Part shown: positions 5,269 through 6,306 of the stretch, one piece after another
Numbering within the stretch: the first letter of the stretch is position 1
Layout of the letters: each line of letters starts with the position of its first letter
Source of the DNA: Bacteroidota bacterium
Lineage (GTDB): Bacteria > Bacteroidota > Bacteroidia > Chitinophagales > Chitinophagaceae
Assembly (NCBI GenBank): GCA_023429365.1
Contig: JAEYVW010000333.1
Location: 1 to 6,306, forward strand
Direction of reading: 5' to 3'
Length of the DNA stretch: 6,306 nt
The notes under the pieces: model-generated
Database searches by the model: none
What the model was told of the DNA's origin: nothing
What the model saw: the letters and a program-made list of their open reading frames with translations, nothing else
Translations under genes and position numbers: made by a program

Positions 5269-6306
5269 ATGCCGGCTTTAGTTTTTCAGTTACAAAAAAC
5301 AGATATTGGTACAAAGGCCCGAACAGGAAAGATCATCACCGACCATGGTGAGATCGAGACCCCGATCTTTATGCCCGTTGGTACCGTGGGCAGTGTAAAA
5401 GCGGTGACCCAGCAGCAATTACTTCGGGATGTAAAAGCACAGATCATTTTGGGCAATACTTACCACCTGTATCTCAGGCCTGGCCTTGAAGTGCTGGAAA
5501 AGGCAGGTGGGCTGCACCGTTTCAATGGCTGGCCAAAGCCAATCCTTACCGATAGTGGCGGATACCAGGTTTTTTCCCTCGCGGGTACCAGGATCATCAA
5601 GGAAGAAGGTGTCACATTTCAGTCACATATCGATGGCTCCCGGCACCTGTTCAGCCCGGAGTATGTAATGGATATTCAGCGCATCATTGGCGGTGATATC
5701 GTAATGGCCTTTGATGAATGTCCGCCAGGTGGCAGTGATTTTGAGTATGCGAGGGTGTCGATGGAACTCACGCACCGATGGCTCGACCGGTGCTGGGAAC
5801 GCTTCCATGCTACACCTGATAAATATGGCTATACACAAAATCTTTTCCCGATCGTACAGGGCGGCACTTTCAGGGATCTGCGGAAACAGTCATGCGAATA
5901 CATCGCTTCAAAAAACGCGACCGGCAATGCGATCGGCGGCCTGAGCGTGGGAGAGCCTGAACCGGTGATGTATGAGATCTGTGACTGGTGTTGCGATCAC
6001 CTGCCCAAAGACCGGCCCCGGTACCTGATGGGCGTAGGTACACCCTGGAATATCCTGGAGTGTATTGGTATGGGTGTCGATATGTTCGATTGTGTGATGC
6101 CAACCCGAAACGGAAGAAACGCCATGCTTTTTACGACAAAAGGGGTTTTAAATATCGACAATAAAAAATGGGAGCTGGACTATTCACCCATCGATGAAGA
6201 CCTTGATTGCGAAGTAAGCCAGTATTACAGCAAAGCCTACCTGCGGCACCTGATGAAGGCGAAGGAATTCCTGGGGCTTACAATAGCCAGCATTCATAAC
6301 CTGGCA
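5269..6306 (+). CDS. tgt: tRNA-guanine transglycosylase Tgt, 3' end cut by the window
   Basis: Tgt exchanges the wobble guanine 34 of tRNAs with GUN anticodons (Asp, Asn, His, Tyr) for preQ1 in queuosine synthesis. The open frame runs to the window edge with 346 residues; bacterial Tgt is usually about 370-400, so only a short C-terminus is missing. The TIM-barrel active site is intact: Asp95 in LTDSGGYQVFSL (general base; E. coli Asp89), Asp149 in FDECPPG (E. coli Asp143), the base-binding VQGG and GGLSVGE segments, and the nucleophile Asp274 in MFDCVMPTRNGRN (E. coli Asp264). The zinc site is unusual: aligned without gaps to E. coli Cys302, Cys304, Cys307 and His333, this protein has Leu312, Cys314, Ser317 and His343, so two of four ligands are replaced. 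The surrounding YSKAYLRHL and SIHNL are otherwise normal, so a frameshift is not the cause. The ATG follows a -7-like box by 7 nt and fits the usual N-terminus. Confidence 0.96.
   Translation, partial: MPALVFQLQKTDIGTKARTGKIITDHGEIETPIFMPVGTVGSVKAVTQQQLLRDVKAQIILGNTYHLYLRPGLEVLEKAGGLHRFNGWPKPILTDSGGYQVFSLAGTRIIKEEGVTFQSHIDGSRHLFSPEYVMDIQRIIGGDIVMAFDECPPGGSDFEYARVSMELTHRWLDRCWERFHATPDKYGYTQNLFPIVQGGTFRDLRKQSCEYIASKNATGNAIGGLSVGEPEPVMYEICDWCCDHLPKDRPRYLMGVGTPWNILECIGMGVDMFDCVMPTRNGRNAMLFTTKGVLNIDNKKWELDYSPIDEDLDCEVSQYYSKAYLRHLMKAKEFLGLTIASIHNLA

Overview
The window looks like chromosomal housekeeping DNA from a Bacteroidota bacterium, most likely of the Chitinophagaceae or a related lineage. 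The placement is an inference from several traits. None of the starts I checked has a convincing Shine-Dalgarno sequence. TAnnTTTG-like -7 elements lie just before several start codons. The secreted M1 peptidase is of the short GGMEYP/HEWMH type, and the first gene resembles the PepSY-like periplasmic proteins common in that phylum. There is no sign of a mobile element, CRISPR array, prophage or RNA gene.

Layout. On the + strand come a small exported PepSY-like protein (98-556) and a secreted M1 metallopeptidase (632-2464). A 75-nt gap with a perfect 14-bp palindrome separates them. A strong symmetric hairpin terminator (2486-2515) closes this unit and faces the convergent minus-strand unit. 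That unit reads from right to left: a membrane family-2 glycosyltransferase (5126-4005), rsmG for 16S rRNA m7G methylation (4004-3354, its ATG directly after the glycosyltransferase TAA), and a NarL/LuxR-type response regulator (3293-2652) behind a 60-nt gap with a second palindrome. Divergent from the glycosyltransferase, tgt (queuosine tRNA-guanine transglycosylase) starts at 5269 and runs off the right edge, lacking roughly its last 30 residues. The 142-nt divergent gap holds a tandem heptanucleotide repeat and candidate -7 elements facing both ways.

Functionally, two genes act on exported or periplasmic material (PepSY-like protein, peptidase), one on envelope glycans (glycosyltransferase), two modify RNA used in translation (rsmG, tgt) and one is a regulator without a kinase in view. 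I found no convincing novel multi-gene system. The most notable points are a Tgt in which two of the four canonical zinc ligands are replaced, two near-perfect operator-like palindromes upstream of the peptidase and the response regulator, possible near-leaderless starts, and the heptamer repeat in the divergent promoter region.
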